From contig JBBQFC010000001.1 in assembly GCA_038321615.1 (NCBI GenBank), positions 58,839-122,838 on the forward strand: 64,000 nucleotides of DNA. The letters run 5' to 3'. The notes below the pieces were generated by a model. The model saw nothing but the letters and a program-made list of their open reading frames with translations. It did not search any database and was not told the DNA's origin. Positions 1 through 8,185 of this stretch are shown piece by piece (position 1 is the stretch's first letter; each line of letters begins with the position of its first letter). The stretch comes from JBBQFC01 sp038321615 (GTDB taxonomy: Bacteria; Bacteroidota; Bacteroidia; Flavobacteriales_D; Cryomorphaceae). The position numbers were made by a program, and so were the translations under genes.

Positions 1-45
1 ATGGAGCAACCTAAACCTTAACAGGATAATTGGAAAGTTGTTTTG

Positions 46-426
46 TTACTTAATTTCAACTTCCGCGCCGGCTTCTATAAGTTGTGCTTTGAGTGACTCG
101 GCTTCTTCTTTCGAAACGCCCTCCTTGACAGGAGCAGGAGCACCGTCAACTAAAGCTTTAGCTTCTTTCAAGCCAAGTCCGGTTAGGTCTTTCACGAGTT
201 TAACAACACCGAGTTTAGCGGCACCAGCAGATTTAAGGATTACATCAAAAGATGTTTTCTCTTCTACTTCAGCAGCATCTCCGCCACCAGCACCTGGGGC
301 GGCCATTACAGCAGCAGCTGCAGCAGGCTCTATACCATGAGTTTCCTTAAGGTAAGCTGCAAGCTCGTTTACTTCCTTTACGGTAAGGTTAACCAATTGG
401 TCACCTAAAGTTTTAACGTCAGACAT
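46..426 (-). CDS. rplL: 50S ribosomal protein L7/L12
   Basis: Stalk protein of the large ribosomal subunit; as dimers bound to L10 it recruits and stimulates translational GTPases such as EF-Tu and EF-G. The 126 residues match the family length. Residues 1-35 form the dimerisation part, 36-56 an Ala/Gly-rich hinge, and 57-126 the compact C-terminal domain with the conserved KTSFDVIL and GLGLKEAKALVD segments. It is last in the nusG-rplKAJL series visible here, 43 bp after rplJ; the usual next genes, rpoB and rpoC, would be outside the window. Confidence 0.98.
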   Translation of the reverse strand: MSDVKTLGDQLVNLTVKEVNELAAYLKETHGIEPAAAAAVMAAPGAGGGDAAEVEEKTSFDVILKSAGAAKLGVVKLVKDLTGLGLKEAKALVDGAPAPVKEGVSKEEAESLKAQLIEAGAEVEIK

Positions 427-469
427 TTTATTCTTGTTTTAAGTTGTTGATTCTTGTTGTGTTAATTAA

Positions 470-988
470 TTAGCGGTCGGAAAGTGTTTTCACTAAGCCA
501 GCAATGGTGTGCCCGCCAGATTGAAGGGCGCCAAGTACATTCCTAACAGGTGATTGAAGGAGGCCGATAACTTCTCCGATAAGCTGCTCTTTCGATTTAA
601 TATCGATCAAGGCCTGGAGTTGGTCATCGCCTATATAACACGATTCTTCCACGTAAGCCCCTTTCAAGGCGGGCTTCGTGTCCTTTTTTCTAAACTCTTT
701 GATGAGTTTGGCGGGAGCATTGCTCGCCTCCGCGGTCATCACTGCCGTTGGGCCCCCAAGCACAGAATATAACTCGCTGAAATCTTTGCCTTCAACACGT
801 TCAAACGCTTTCATCAGTAAGGTGTTCTTTACCACTGTAAGCGTTACGTTTTTGCTGTAACAAATCCTTCGTAAGTTAGAAGTGCGCTCGGCGCTTAGCC
901 CAGAGGCATCGGCGAGATAGATTACATTGTTGGCTGTGAGCGTTTGAACTAGATCGTCAATCTGCTGATTCTTCTCTTGTTTTGTCAT
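470..988 (-). CDS. rplJ: 50S ribosomal protein L10
   Basis: Base of the ribosomal stalk; binds 23S rRNA and carries the L7/L12 dimers through its C-terminal helix. The 172-residue length and the N-terminal segments (ASGLSAERTSNLRR, VVKNTLLMKAFE) are typical of the family. It follows rplA by only 19 bp, which leaves no room for the long L10-binding leader that autoregulates this gene in enterobacteria, so any autogenous control must work within the rplA region or differently. Confidence 0.98.
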   Translation of the reverse strand: MTKQEKNQQIDDLVQTLTANNVIYLADASGLSAERTSNLRRICYSKNVTLTVVKNTLLMKAFERVEGKDFSELYSVLGGPTAVMTAEASNAPAKLIKEFRKKDTKPALKGAYVEESCYIGDDQLQALIDIKSKEQLIGEVIGLLQSPVRNVLGALQSGGHTIAGLVKTLSDR

Positions 989-1007
989 TTCTTCAGATTT
1001 TAATCAG

Positions 1008-1694
1008 TTATGCCGATTTGGTTTCGATCTTCACACTCGGCGACATGGTGCCGCTTATGTGAATGCTCTTAATGTAAATGCCTTTTGCAGCGGTTGGCTT
1101 AAGTTTGAGCAAAGTCTGGATCACTTCGTGAGCGTTTTCTTTGATTTTACTTGCTTCGAATGAAGCCTTGCCAACCGATGCATGAACGATGCCGTATTTA
1201 TCGACTTTGAAATCGATCTTTCCAGCTTTTACGTCTTGCACAGCCTTCGCAACGTCCATCGTTACGGTTCCAGTCTTCGGGTTAGGCATCAATCCGCGGG
1301 GTCCGAGGATTCGTCCTAAAGCGCCGACTTTACCCATTACGTTTGGAGTTGTAATGATTACGTCTACGTCGGTCCAGCCGCCTTTGATCTTCTCAATGTA
1401 GTCGTCGAGTCCAACGAAATCTGCACCTGCTTCCAGGGCTTCATCGTTTTTCTCGGGACCGCAAAGTACAAGAACGCGTACGTCTTTTCCGGTACCATGT
1501 GGGAGCGACACACTGCCTCTCACCATTTGGTTTGCTTTTCGTGGGTCAACACCAAGGCGAACGGCCAAGTCAATTGATGCATCAAATTTGCCACTGGAGA
1601 TTTCTCTCACAATGCCTGATGCTTCATCGAGCGAATAGCTCTTTGACACGTCGTATTTGCTCAGTGCTTCTTTTCTTTTTTTAGATATTCGCAT
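1008..1694 (-). CDS. rplA: 50S ribosomal protein L1
   Basis: Binds 23S rRNA at the mobile L1 stalk next to the E site and helps release deacylated tRNA. At 228 residues it is full length. The signature region GRILGPRGLMPNPKTGTV is intact near residue 130, and the C-terminal strand ending in SPSVKIETKSA closes the two-domain fold. It lies 10 bp after rplK and is presumably co-transcribed with it. Confidence 0.98.
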   Translation of the reverse strand: MRISKKRKEALSKYDVSKSYSLDEASGIVREISSGKFDASIDLAVRLGVDPRKANQMVRGSVSLPHGTGKDVRVLVLCGPEKNDEALEAGADFVGLDDYIEKIKGGWTDVDVIITTPNVMGKVGALGRILGPRGLMPNPKTGTVTMDVAKAVQDVKAGKIDFKVDKYGIVHASVGKASFEASKIKENAHEVIQTLLKLKPTAAKGIYIKSIHISGTMSPSVKIETKSA

Positions 1695-1704
1695 AGCAAA
1701 AGTT

Positions 1705-2148
1705 TTAGTTGTTATACGGGTTTTTGCCTTTTACATTAAGCCCCATACTGCGTGCAGTTCCCGCTATCATGCTCATCGCCGATTGTAGCGTAAAGCAATT
1801 AAGGTCTGGCATTTTGTCTTCTGCGATCGCTTTAATCTGATCCCAGGAAACACTCCCTACCTTGGTGCGGTTTGATTCTGCCGATCCACTTTTAATCTTG
1901 GCGGCGTCTTTCAACTGTATTGCTGCTGGTGGCGTTTTAACGACAAAGTCAAAAGACTTATCGGCATAAACGGTGATAACAACGGGTAGAACTTTACCAG
2001 CTTGATCTTGTGTGCGAGCGTTGAACTGCTTGCAAAACTCCATAATGTTCACCCCTTTCGAACCTAATGCAGGTCCTACTGGTGGCGATGGGTTTGCAGC
2101 TCCTCCTTTTACTTGGAGTTTGATCAGCCCGGTTACTTCTCTAGCCAT
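1705..2148 (-). CDS. rplK: 50S ribosomal protein L11
   Basis: Component of the GTPase-associated centre of the large subunit; binds the thiostrepton region of 23S rRNA and is needed for stringent-factor activation. The 147 residues are the usual length. The N-terminal domain begins LIKLQVKGGAANPSPPVGPA and the C-terminal rRNA-binding domain ends IAGTARSMGLNVKG. It lies 90 bp after nusG on the same strand. Confidence 0.98.
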   Translation of the reverse strand: MAREVTGLIKLQVKGGAANPSPPVGPALGSKGVNIMEFCKQFNARTQDQAGKVLPVVITVYADKSFDFVVKTPPAAIQLKDAAKIKSGSAESNRTKVGSVSWDQIKAIAEDKMPDLNCFTLQSAMSMIAGTARSMGLNVKGKNPYNN

Positions 2149-2238
2149 TTCAAGTTTTATTTATGATGTATTGATTCAGAGTTATTGGAAGCACTTCAAA
2201 TCTCACAAGTTGAAGTATAGCTCTGTTGAATCCAGGTT

Positions 2239-2805
2239 TTAAGCGTCTTTTTCTACTTGCATGTAGCCCAGTTCGAGTGGAGTCTTTCTTCCGAAAATCT
2301 TCACCATTACTTTGAGCTTTTTCTTTTCTTCGTTTATCTCTTCTATTACACCGTTGAAATTATTAAACGGTCCGTCGATTACTTTCACGCTTTCGCCAAT
2401 TACGAAAGGAATGTTCAATTCTTCTTCACTCACAGCGAGTTCGTCTACCTTGCCGAGTATGCGGTTAACTTCGCTTGTTCGGAGTGGTACAGGATCTCCA
2501 CCTTTCTCGGCTCCTAAAAAGCCAATAACGTTATTCACATTCTTGATAAGGTGAGGAACTTCCCCAACCAAATCGGCTTCAATCATAACATAGCCCGGGA
2601 AGAAGTTGCGCTCCTTGCTGATTTTCTTTCCATTTCTGATTTGGAAAATCTTTTCGGTGGGAATAAGAACCTGACTAACGAAATCGTCGAGCTTGGCTCG
2701 CTTCACTTCGAGTTCAATCATGTCTTTTACCTTCTTCTCCTTACCGCTGATGGCGCGCACCACGTACCATTTTTTGGTAGTCTTAGTTTCTGTCATGGTT
2801 TCCAC
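2239..2805 (-). CDS. nusG: Transcription termination/antitermination protein NusG
   Basis: General transcription elongation factor that binds RNA polymerase through its NGN domain and contacts Rho or ribosomal S10 through its KOW domain. Residues 10-115 carry the NGN domain (KWYVVRAISGKEKKVKDMI, GYVMIEADL) and residues 130-188 the KOW domain (VIDGPFNNFNGVIEEI). The first ATG gives 188 residues; a second ATG three codons later (2796) is an equally plausible start. It starts 3 bp after secE ends, so the two are almost certainly translated from one message. Confidence 0.97.
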   Translation of the reverse strand: METMTETKTTKKWYVVRAISGKEKKVKDMIELEVKRAKLDDFVSQVLIPTEKIFQIRNGKKISKERNFFPGYVMIEADLVGEVPHLIKNVNNVIGFLGAEKGGDPVPLRTSEVNRILGKVDELAVSEEELNIPFVIGESVKVIDGPFNNFNGVIEEINEEKKKLKVMVKIFGRKTPLELGYMQVEKDA

Positions 2806-2808
2806 AGA

Positions 2809-3045
2809 TTAAATACCGCTGAGCGCTTGGTATATATATCCCAAAATACCCCGCCACTCAAAGCCTTCGCCCGAAACGATTTGTACTCCGAAGATGTAGT
2901 CCATTAAGAAAATGATGAGCGCAATAATAACAGAAGTAACCAAAACTAAAATGGAGCTACTCTGCAATTGCTTCCAGGTGGGCCAAGTTACCTTGTGCAC
3001 CAACTCTTCGTACGACTCTTGAAATGTTGTTTTTAAACTAGCCAC
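2809..3045 (-). CDS. secE: Preprotein translocase subunit SecE
   Basis: Small essential subunit clamping SecY in the Sec translocon. A cytoplasmic amphipathic helix (ESYEELVHKVTWPTWKQLQ) leads into one transmembrane segment (ILVLVTSVIIALIIFLMDYI), the single-helix form usual outside enterobacteria. I prefer the GTG at 3045 (78 residues). The longer reading frame starts at a GTG at 3063 that lies inside the 3' end of tRNA-Trp and adds six residues unlike other SecE N-termini. No ATG is available upstream of the conserved part. Followed by nusG after 3 bp. Confidence 0.93.
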   Translation of the reverse strand: MASLKTTFQESYEELVHKVTWPTWKQLQSSSILVLVTSVIIALIIFLMDYIFGVQIVSGEGFEWRGILGYIYQALSGI

Positions 3046-3060
3046 TGTATTCGTTATTTG

Positions 3061-3133
3061 CACGGGAGGTAAGACTCGAACTCACGACCTAAGGTTTTGG
3101 AGACCTCCGCTCTACCAACTGAGCTACACCCGT
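3061..3133 (-). tRNA. tRNA-Trp(CCA)
   Basis: Cloverleaf read on the minus strand with a 7-nt anticodon loop containing CCA, D-stem GCTC/GAGC and T-loop TTCGAGT. It sits between tuf and secE, a common arrangement. The acceptor stem has a U-U mismatch at pair 6-67 and the T-stem a G-U pair. CCA is not encoded. Confidence 0.96.
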
Positions 3134-3140
3134 TTATTGA

Positions 3141-3178
3141 CAGGTAAAGGTGAGCACCATAGATGCTCACCTTCCCTG
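3141..3178 (-). promoter_or_regulatory. Strong hairpin between tuf and tRNA-Trp
   Basis: A perfect 10-bp stem (3147-3156 with 3164-3173, arm AAGGTGAGCA) with a 7-nt loop, extended by CAGG/CCTG after small bulges. There is no T-run in either direction, so it looks more like an RNase processing or mRNA-stabilising structure at the 3' end of tuf than an intrinsic terminator. This function is inferred. Confidence 0.6.
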
Positions 3179-3194
3179 TTGAATATATGTTTAA

Positions 3195-4382
3195 TTAAGC
3201 TACAATCTCAGTAACCTGACCTGCACCAACTGTGCGGCCACCTTCACGGATTGCGAAACGAAGTCCTTTGTCCATCGCTACCGGTACGATCAATTCAACA
3301 TTGATAGTAACGTTATCGCCGGGCATTACCATTTCGCGGCCAGCACCCAAGTCGATTTCGCCAGTTACGTCCGTGGTACGGAAGTAAAACTGCGGGCGGT
3401 AACGGTTGTGGAATGGTGTGTGACGACCACCTTCTTCTTTCTTCAAAACGTAGATTTCAGCTTTGAATTTAGTGTGTGGGGTAATAGATCCAGGCTTCGA
3501 AATAACCATACCACGACGAATATCGCTCTTGTCGATACCACGAAGGAGAAGACCTACGTTGTCGCCGGCTTCACCGCGGTTAAGTATTTTACGGAACATT
3601 TCAACACCAGTAACTACTGATTTCAATTTTTCCACTTGCATACCTACGATGTCAACTTCGTCTCCAGAGTTGATAATTCCAGTTTCAATACGACCCGTAG
3701 CAACAGTACCACGACCAGTTATTGAGAATACATCTTCAACTGGCATCAAGAAATCTTTCTCGATATCGCGTGGAGGCATTTCGATCCAAACGTCAACAGC
3801 ATCCATCAAGTCTTCAACAGTTTTCACCCATTTTGGCTCACCATTCAGTGCACCAAGAGCTGATCCGAGGATTACAGGCGTGTTGTCGCCATCGTACTCG
3901 TAGAAAGAAAGCAATTCGCGTACTTCCATCTCAACAAGCTCGAGGAGCTCTTCATCGTCCACCATGTCTACTTTATTCATGAACACAACGATACGTGGAA
4001 CACCTACCTGGCGACCAAGAAGGATGTGCTCACGGGTTTGTGGCATTGGGCCATCTGTAGCAGCAACCACCAGGATAGCGCCGTCCATTTGAGCAGCACC
4101 AGTAACCATGTTCTTCACGTAGTCGGCGTGACCTGGACAGTCAACGTGGGCGTAGTGACGATTTGCTGTGGAATACTCCACGTGCGACGTATTGATTGTA
4201 ATACCGCGCTCTTTTTCTTCCGGAGCGTTATCAATGGAGTCAAATGATTTTACTTCGGCCCATCCTTTTGCTGCAAGCACAGAAGTGATTGCTGCAGTAA
4301 GGGTGGTTTTACCGTGGTCAACGTGTCCAATTGTACCTATGTTAAGGTGGGGTTTGGAGCGATCGAATTTTTCTTTAGCCAT
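3195..4382 (-). CDS. tuf: Elongation factor Tu
   Basis: Delivers aminoacyl-tRNA to the ribosomal A site as a GTP complex. All 395 residues are present. G1 is GHVDHGKT (residues 19-26), the effector/G3 region includes DCPGHADYVKNM, and G4 is NKVD; the two beta-barrel domains follow and the protein ends GAGQVTEIVA. It is flanked by tRNA genes, with tRNA-Thr(GGT) upstream and tRNA-Trp downstream, and has its own candidate promoter at 4435-4442. Confidence 0.99.
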   Translation of the reverse strand: MAKEKFDRSKPHLNIGTIGHVDHGKTTLTAAITSVLAAKGWAEVKSFDSIDNAPEEKERGITINTSHVEYSTANRHYAHVDCPGHADYVKNMVTGAAQMDGAILVVAATDGPMPQTREHILLGRQVGVPRIVVFMNKVDMVDDEELLELVEMEVRELLSFYEYDGDNTPVILGSALGALNGEPKWVKTVEDLMDAVDVWIEMPPRDIEKDFLMPVEDVFSITGRGTVATGRIETGIINSGDEVDIVGMQVEKLKSVVTGVEMFRKILNRGEAGDNVGLLLRGIDKSDIRRGMVISKPGSITPHTKFKAEIYVLKKEEGGRHTPFHNRYRPQFYFRTTDVTGEIDLGAGREMVMPGDNVTINVELIVPVAMDKGLRFAIREGGRTVGAGQVTEIVA

Positions 4383-4434
4383 TGCTAAGTGTTTTAAGTG
4401 GTTATTTTGTTCGTATTTCTAAGTGCACTAACGC

Positions 4435-4442
4435 CAAATTTA
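4435..4442 (-). promoter_or_regulatory. Candidate -7 element of tuf (TAAATTTG)
   Basis: Exact match to the Bacteroidota -7 consensus TAnnTTTG, just downstream of the tRNA-Thr(GGT) 3' end and about 52 bp before the tuf start. No TTG lies at the expected upstream distance, so the call rests on the -7 element alone. It would let tuf be expressed independently of the tRNA cluster. Confidence 0.4.
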
Positions 4443-4445
4443 ATG

Positions 4446-4517
<72 letters not shown>

Positions 4518-4530
4518 TTAGAAGAAAAAG

Positions 4531-4603
4531 AGCGGGAGACGAGACTCGAACTCGCGACATTTAGCTTGGAAGGCTAAAGCTCTACCAGCTGAGCTACTCC
4601 CGC
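4531..4603 (-). tRNA. tRNA-Gly(TCC)
   Basis: Complete cloverleaf; acceptor GCGGGAG/CTCCCGC, anticodon stem TTAGC/GCTAA and loop CTTCCAA with anticodon TCC. CCA is not encoded. Confidence 0.97.
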
Positions 4604-4614
4604 AATCTTTTTTC

Positions 4615-4699
<85 letters not shown>

Positions 4700-4720
4700 A
4701 TCATTATTTCATACAAAAAG

Positions 4721-4794
4721 AGCCGGTAGAGGGACTCGAACCCACGACCTGCTGATTACAAATCAGCTGCTCTAGCCAACTGAGCTACACCGGC
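4721..4794 (-). tRNA. tRNA-Thr(TGT)
   Basis: Complete cloverleaf; acceptor GCCGGTG/TACCGGC, anticodon stem CTGAT/ATCAG and loop TTGTAAT with anticodon TGT. First gene of the tRNA-tuf cluster, about 60 bp downstream of the candidate promoter at 4856-4863. Confidence 0.97.
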
Positions 4795-4820
4795 ATGTTC
4801 CTACGTTTAAGAACGCTTAT

Positions 4821-4851
4821 AGGACAAAGTGTCCTACCTTTTCGTAAAAGG
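4821..4851 (-). promoter_or_regulatory. Two adjacent hairpins in the tRNA-tuf leader
   Basis: Two short perfect inverted repeats, AGGACA/TGTCCT (4821-4835) and CCTTTT/AAAAGG (4837-4851), each with a 3-nt loop, lie between the promoter and the first tRNA. They may be processing signals or an operator; nothing in the sequence decides between these. Confidence 0.45.
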
Positions 4852-4855
4852 TGTG

Positions 4856-4863
4856 CAAATGTA
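4856..4863 (-). promoter_or_regulatory. Candidate -7 element of the tRNA-tuf operon (TACATTTG)
   Basis: Exact TAnnTTTG match on the minus strand upstream of the tRNA cluster. The surrounding 197 bp (4795-4991) hold no gene. No clear TTG -33 box is seen. Confidence 0.5.
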
Positions 4864-4991
4864 TAAAACATTTCTCTTGCTCAGAACTGTTTCTTTGTAA
4901 ATTTCTGAGCAGAGTAGATTATTGCACGAAAGTGCCGTTGCAAAAGGAAAAATCCGATTGCACAGTTCAGAATTATGGCCTTTGAAAGGAC

Positions 4992-5291
4992 TTAAGCCAT
5001 CGCTGTTTTTCCTTTCGAGCGACGGATTTGCCGGCGGAGTGCTTCCACCACCTGATCGGTAGACTCTTCGAATGATGCCGATTGACGCTTTGCAAAAAGC
5101 TCTTTTCCCGGTAGGTGAACTTTTATTTCGGCGACCTTATTTCCGAGTTGCGCGTTTTTCTCAATCTTTAAGAAAACTTCGGCACCGATAAGTTTGTCGT
5201 GGAATTGTTCGAGTTTGTGAAGTCGGCCTTCGATAAAGTCTAATAGTTTGACGTCGGCCTTGAACTGGATAGAATGGACATTTACATGCAT
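4992..5291 (-). CDS. hpf: Ribosome hibernation-promoting factor, short form
   Basis: Binds the 30S decoding region in stationary phase and inactivates or dimerises ribosomes. The 99 residues correspond to the single HPF/RaiA N-terminal domain, with the family segments FIEGRLHKLEQFHDKL and FEESTDQVVEALRRQI near the C-terminus. The long C-terminal dimerisation tail of the long form is absent. It starts 11 bp after the Xer recombinase gene, a frequent pairing in Bacteroidota, and is probably co-transcribed with it. Confidence 0.93.
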   Translation of the reverse strand: MHVNVHSIQFKADVKLLDFIEGRLHKLEQFHDKLIGAEVFLKIEKNAQLGNKVAEIKVHLPGKELFAKRQSASFEESTDQVVEALRRQIRRSKGKTAMA

Positions 5292-5302
5292 ATGGTTTCA
5301 CT

Positions 5303-6202
5303 TTAGCGTTTAGAATTTCCATCCTTTTTGCGCGGATGGGCACTTTTATGAATATCCTTCAACTCTTCAATGCTGGTGTGGGTATAAACTTGCGTAGCAG
5401 CTAGCGAAGTGTGCCCGAGTAATTCTTTTACCGCATTGATCTCTGCGCCGCGGTTGAGTAAATGTGTAGCAAATGTATGGCGCAGCACATGCGGACTTTT
5501 CTTGCTCAACGAAGAGACGATTCCAAGGTACTTGTTTGCGATTCGATATACAAGTTTTGGGTAAAGATTTTTTCCAGAGCTGGTTAAAAATAGCGCACCT
5601 TCAGATGGAAACCCCTGCTGGGCATTGCGCTCAACCAAATAATGCTCCAAGGCGCGGAGCATGTCTCCGCTGAGCGGTAGGAGTCTTTCTTTGTTGCCCT
5701 TTCCCATAACTTTAAGCCAGCCATTGCCAAAGTCGATATCTTGGCATGCCAAACCAATTAATTCGGCGTTGCGCATGCCGGTTTGGTAGAGCAATTCCAT
5801 GATGATGCGGTCGCGAAGACCTTCATATCCTGGTTCAACGGGCCAATCAGCCAAGTGATCCATTGACTTCTCGGAAGCAAAGATTGGTAGCGACTTACCC
5901 ATTTTAGGCATGGTGAGATAGCGTGTAGGGTCAGTTTCGGCTATGCCAACCACCATGGACCAGCGGTAAAGTGCTTTCAAAGCCGACATGCGCCTGCGCA
6001 CGGAGCGAGGCTTATTCCCAGCATCGAGTTGGGCAAGCATCCAATGTCGAACCCGCTGCCTCGAGAGGTGGATTAGAACCTTTTCAGTAATGGGCTCTCC
6101 GAGAAATTCGGCAAATTGATTCAGGTCCGATCTATAAGCTTCGCAGGTATGCGCGCTATAACGCCGCTCTATGGTAAGGTAATCGAAGAATTTTTCGAGC
6201 AT
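5303..6202 (-). CDS. Site-specific tyrosine recombinase, XerC/XerD family
   Basis: Resolves chromosome dimers at dif with a partner recombinase. At 299 residues it has the family length: an N-terminal SAM-like core-binding domain (1-100) and a catalytic domain with R144 (TGMRNAEL), K168, H238 and R241 (PHVLRH), H264 (LLGH) and nucleophile Y273 (VYTH). XerC cannot be told from XerD by eye. The start codon directly abuts the T-run of the rpsU terminator, so there is no space for a promoter of its own after that hairpin. Confidence 0.93.
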   Translation of the reverse strand: MLEKFFDYLTIERRYSAHTCEAYRSDLNQFAEFLGEPITEKVLIHLSRQRVRHWMLAQLDAGNKPRSVRRRMSALKALYRWSMVVGIAETDPTRYLTMPKMGKSLPIFASEKSMDHLADWPVEPGYEGLRDRIIMELLYQTGMRNAELIGLACQDIDFGNGWLKVMGKGNKERLLPLSGDMLRALEHYLVERNAQQGFPSEGALFLTSSGKNLYPKLVYRIANKYLGIVSSLSKKSPHVLRHTFATHLLNRGAEINAVKELLGHTSLAATQVYTHTSIEELKDIHKSAHPRKKDGNSKR

Positions 6203-6228
6203 AAAAAAAGCAGAACTAAGTCTGCTTT
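6203..6228 (-). terminator. Intrinsic terminator after rpsU
   Basis: Minus-strand hairpin GCAGA/TCTGC (6221-6225 with 6210-6214) followed by a run of T (6204-6209) that runs into the ATG of the Xer gene at 6202. Confidence 0.75.
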
Positions 6229-6253
6229 AAATATCGGTATTCCAAATGGAATC

Positions 6254-6445
6254 TTAGTTCTCTTCGTTCCGAATGTGATTGATGTAAATTGCTTTCAATC
6301 GCTGCTGGCGATCTTGAATCGAAGGTTTAATGAAAGCTTGACGACGACGCAGCTCTTTGACAACTCCGGTGCGGTCGTATTTTTTCTTGTACTTCTTGAG
6401 CGCTCGCTCAATGTTTTCGCCTTCTTTAACTGGAATAATTAACAT
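6254..6445 (-). CDS. rpsU: 30S ribosomal protein S21
   Basis: Small basic protein of the 30S head/platform involved in initiation. The 63 residues begin MLIIPVKEGENIERALKKY and contain the hallmark VVKELRRRQAFIKPS, typical of S21. A consensus promoter lies about 22 bp upstream and an intrinsic terminator follows, so it is probably a single-gene transcript. Confidence 0.97.
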   Translation of the reverse strand: MLIIPVKEGENIERALKKYKKKYDRTGVVKELRRRQAFIKPSIQDRQQRLKAIYINHIRNEEN

Positions 6446-6466
6446 GCAATGTTCAATTTAGGAGCG

Positions 6467-6474
6467 CAAATATA
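6467..6474 (-). promoter_or_regulatory. -7 element of rpsU (TATATTTG)
   Basis: Exact TAnnTTTG match, 22 bp before the rpsU ATG, giving a leader of about 16 nt. No TTG box lies at standard distance. Confidence 0.55.
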
Positions 6475-6498
6475 ATGATTTTTCAAAATGCTGCGCAT

Positions 6499-7626
6499 TT
6501 AATTAAGAATTTTACGGGAGATCACAATTTTCTGAATTTCACTGGTTCCCTCCCCGATTGTGCAAAGCTTGCTATCGCGGTAAAACTTCTCGACTGGGAA
6601 GTCTTTGGTATATCCATAACCACCAAATATCTGAACTGCTTCCACAGATGTGCGCACGGCAACTTCGCTGGAGTAGTACTTCGCCATAGCCGATTCTTTA
6701 GTCACCTCCAGCCCTCTGTTTTTGAGATCAGCCGCTTGTAGCGTCAACAATTCGGCGGCTTCTATTTCCGTAGCCATATCGGCAAGCTTGAAGGCGATAG
6801 CTTGGAAATTGCTAATCGGCTGCCCGAACTGTTCCCGCTCTTTGCTGTATTTTAAGGCGGCATCAAAGGCGCCTTTTGCTATTCCTACTGATAGAGCGGC
6901 TATTGAAATCCGACCCCCATCTAAAATTTTCATAGCCTGAATAAATCCTTCACCTTCTTTTCCGAGCATATTTGCAGCAGGAATTCGGCAATTGTCGAAG
7001 ACCATTTCGGCAGTTTCGGAAGCACGCATACCAAGCTTATTTTCTTTTTTTCCGGCGCTGAATCCGGGCGTACCCCGCTCCACTACGAAAGCGGTAATAC
7101 CACGCGTCTCGAGCAAATCGCCTGTTCGCGCCAGCACCACAGCCACTTCGCCTGAAATACCGTGGGTAATCCAGTTCTTAGTGCCATTAATAACGTATTC
7201 GTCGCCTTCGCGCACCGCGGTTGTTCGCATGCGCAAGGCATCGCTACCGGTATTGCTCTCCGTCAAGCCCCAAGCCCCGATCCACTCGCCGGTAGCCAAT
7301 TTAGTAACCCACTTTTGCTTTTGTTCTTCCGTGCCAAAGGCCAAAATATGCCCGGTACAAAGCGAATTATGAGCGGCCATCGACAAGCCGATAGAACCGC
7401 AAACGCGCGATATTTCGGAAATGGCGGTGTAGTATTCGGCGTATCCAAAGCCAGCTCCACCGTACTCCGTAGGAACAAGAACTCCGAGTAAGCCCAGTTC
7501 GCCCATTTTGCGCATGGTTTCGATTGGAAAAAATTGCGCTTCGTCCCATTCCATAATGTTGGGGCGAATTTCACGTTCGGCAAACTGCTTTGCCATTTCC
7601 GCGATCATAATTTGATTATCGTTCAT
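6499..7626 (-). CDS. Acyl-CoA dehydrogenase
   Basis: FAD-dependent oxidation of acyl-CoA to trans-2-enoyl-CoA, feeding electrons to ETF. The 375 residues cover the N-terminal helical, central beta (WGLTESNTGSDALRM) and C-terminal helical domains. The catalytic glutamate is in IGEGTSEIQ (about E359). The pattern fits short-chain or branched-chain acyl-CoA dehydrogenases; chain-length specificity cannot be read from sequence alone. It follows apt by 22 bp. Confidence 0.94.
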   Translation of the reverse strand: MNDNQIMIAEMAKQFAEREIRPNIMEWDEAQFFPIETMRKMGELGLLGVLVPTEYGGAGFGYAEYYTAISEISRVCGSIGLSMAAHNSLCTGHILAFGTEEQKQKWVTKLATGEWIGAWGLTESNTGSDALRMRTTAVREGDEYVINGTKNWITHGISGEVAVVLARTGDLLETRGITAFVVERGTPGFSAGKKENKLGMRASETAEMVFDNCRIPAANMLGKEGEGFIQAMKILDGGRISIAALSVGIAKGAFDAALKYSKEREQFGQPISNFQAIAFKLADMATEIEAAELLTLQAADLKNRGLEVTKESAMAKYYSSEVAVRTSVEAVQIFGGYGYTKDFPVEKFYRDSKLCTIGEGTSEIQKIVISRKILN

Positions 7627-7648
7627 ATAATTATTTTCAGTTGGTGCA

Positions 7649-8185
7649 TTATGAATATGGTAGCAAGCAGTGAATATGATCGCTGACTACTTCCAATTTT
7701 TGGCGGCCTCGTAAAGCCTCCAATTCTATTATAAAACTAAAGCCAGCTATTTCGGCGCCAGTTCTTTGTATCAATTCGGCCGTTGCTTTCGCAGTACCGC
7801 CGGTTGCCAGCAAATCGTCGTGTATCAATACCCGCGTTCCAGGTGCTATTGCATCCACCTGGATTTCGATCTCCGCTTCGCCGTATTCTAACAGATAGCT
7901 GTGCGATAAGGTTTTGGTGGGTAGCTTTCCTTTTTTTCGAACCATTACGAAGGGCACACCCAAGGCTATAGCCAAAGGGAAACCAAATAGAAACCCGCGA
8001 CTTTCGATACCCACAATGGCTTCGATCCCCTTATTTTCAAAGTAAGCGCGCAGTGCTTCCGATATCTCTTGGCTCAAGGCCGGGTTTGCCAAAACTGGGG
8101 TGATGTCACGAAATAAAATACCTGCTTTGGGAAAATCGGGCACAGCGCGGACGGTATTTCGAAGAATTTCGATAAGCGGCATCAA
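7649..8185 (-). CDS. apt: Adenine phosphoribosyltransferase
   Basis: Salvages adenine to AMP using PRPP. 178 residues. The PRPP-binding motif VLIHDDLLATGGTA (about 119-132) and the ESRGFLFG loop (61-68) are intact. Its start overlaps the stop of the upstream ComEA-like gene by 4 bp (ATGA), which indicates translational coupling. The first codons are ATG ATG; the second may be the true start. Confidence 0.96.
   Translation of the reverse strand: MMPLIEILRNTVRAVPDFPKAGILFRDITPVLANPALSQEISEALRAYFENKGIEAIVGIESRGFLFGFPLAIALGVPFVMVRKKGKLPTKTLSHSYLLEYGEAEIEIQVDAIAPGTRVLIHDDLLATGGTAKATAELIQRTGAEIAGFSFIIELEALRGRQKLEVVSDHIHCLLPYS

Noticed and set aside
5303..6202. Integrase of a mobile element at a tRNA cluster
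   Set aside because: Its length, catalytic pattern and pairing with hpf fit a housekeeping Xer recombinase; no attachment-site duplication of the nearby tRNAs is seen.
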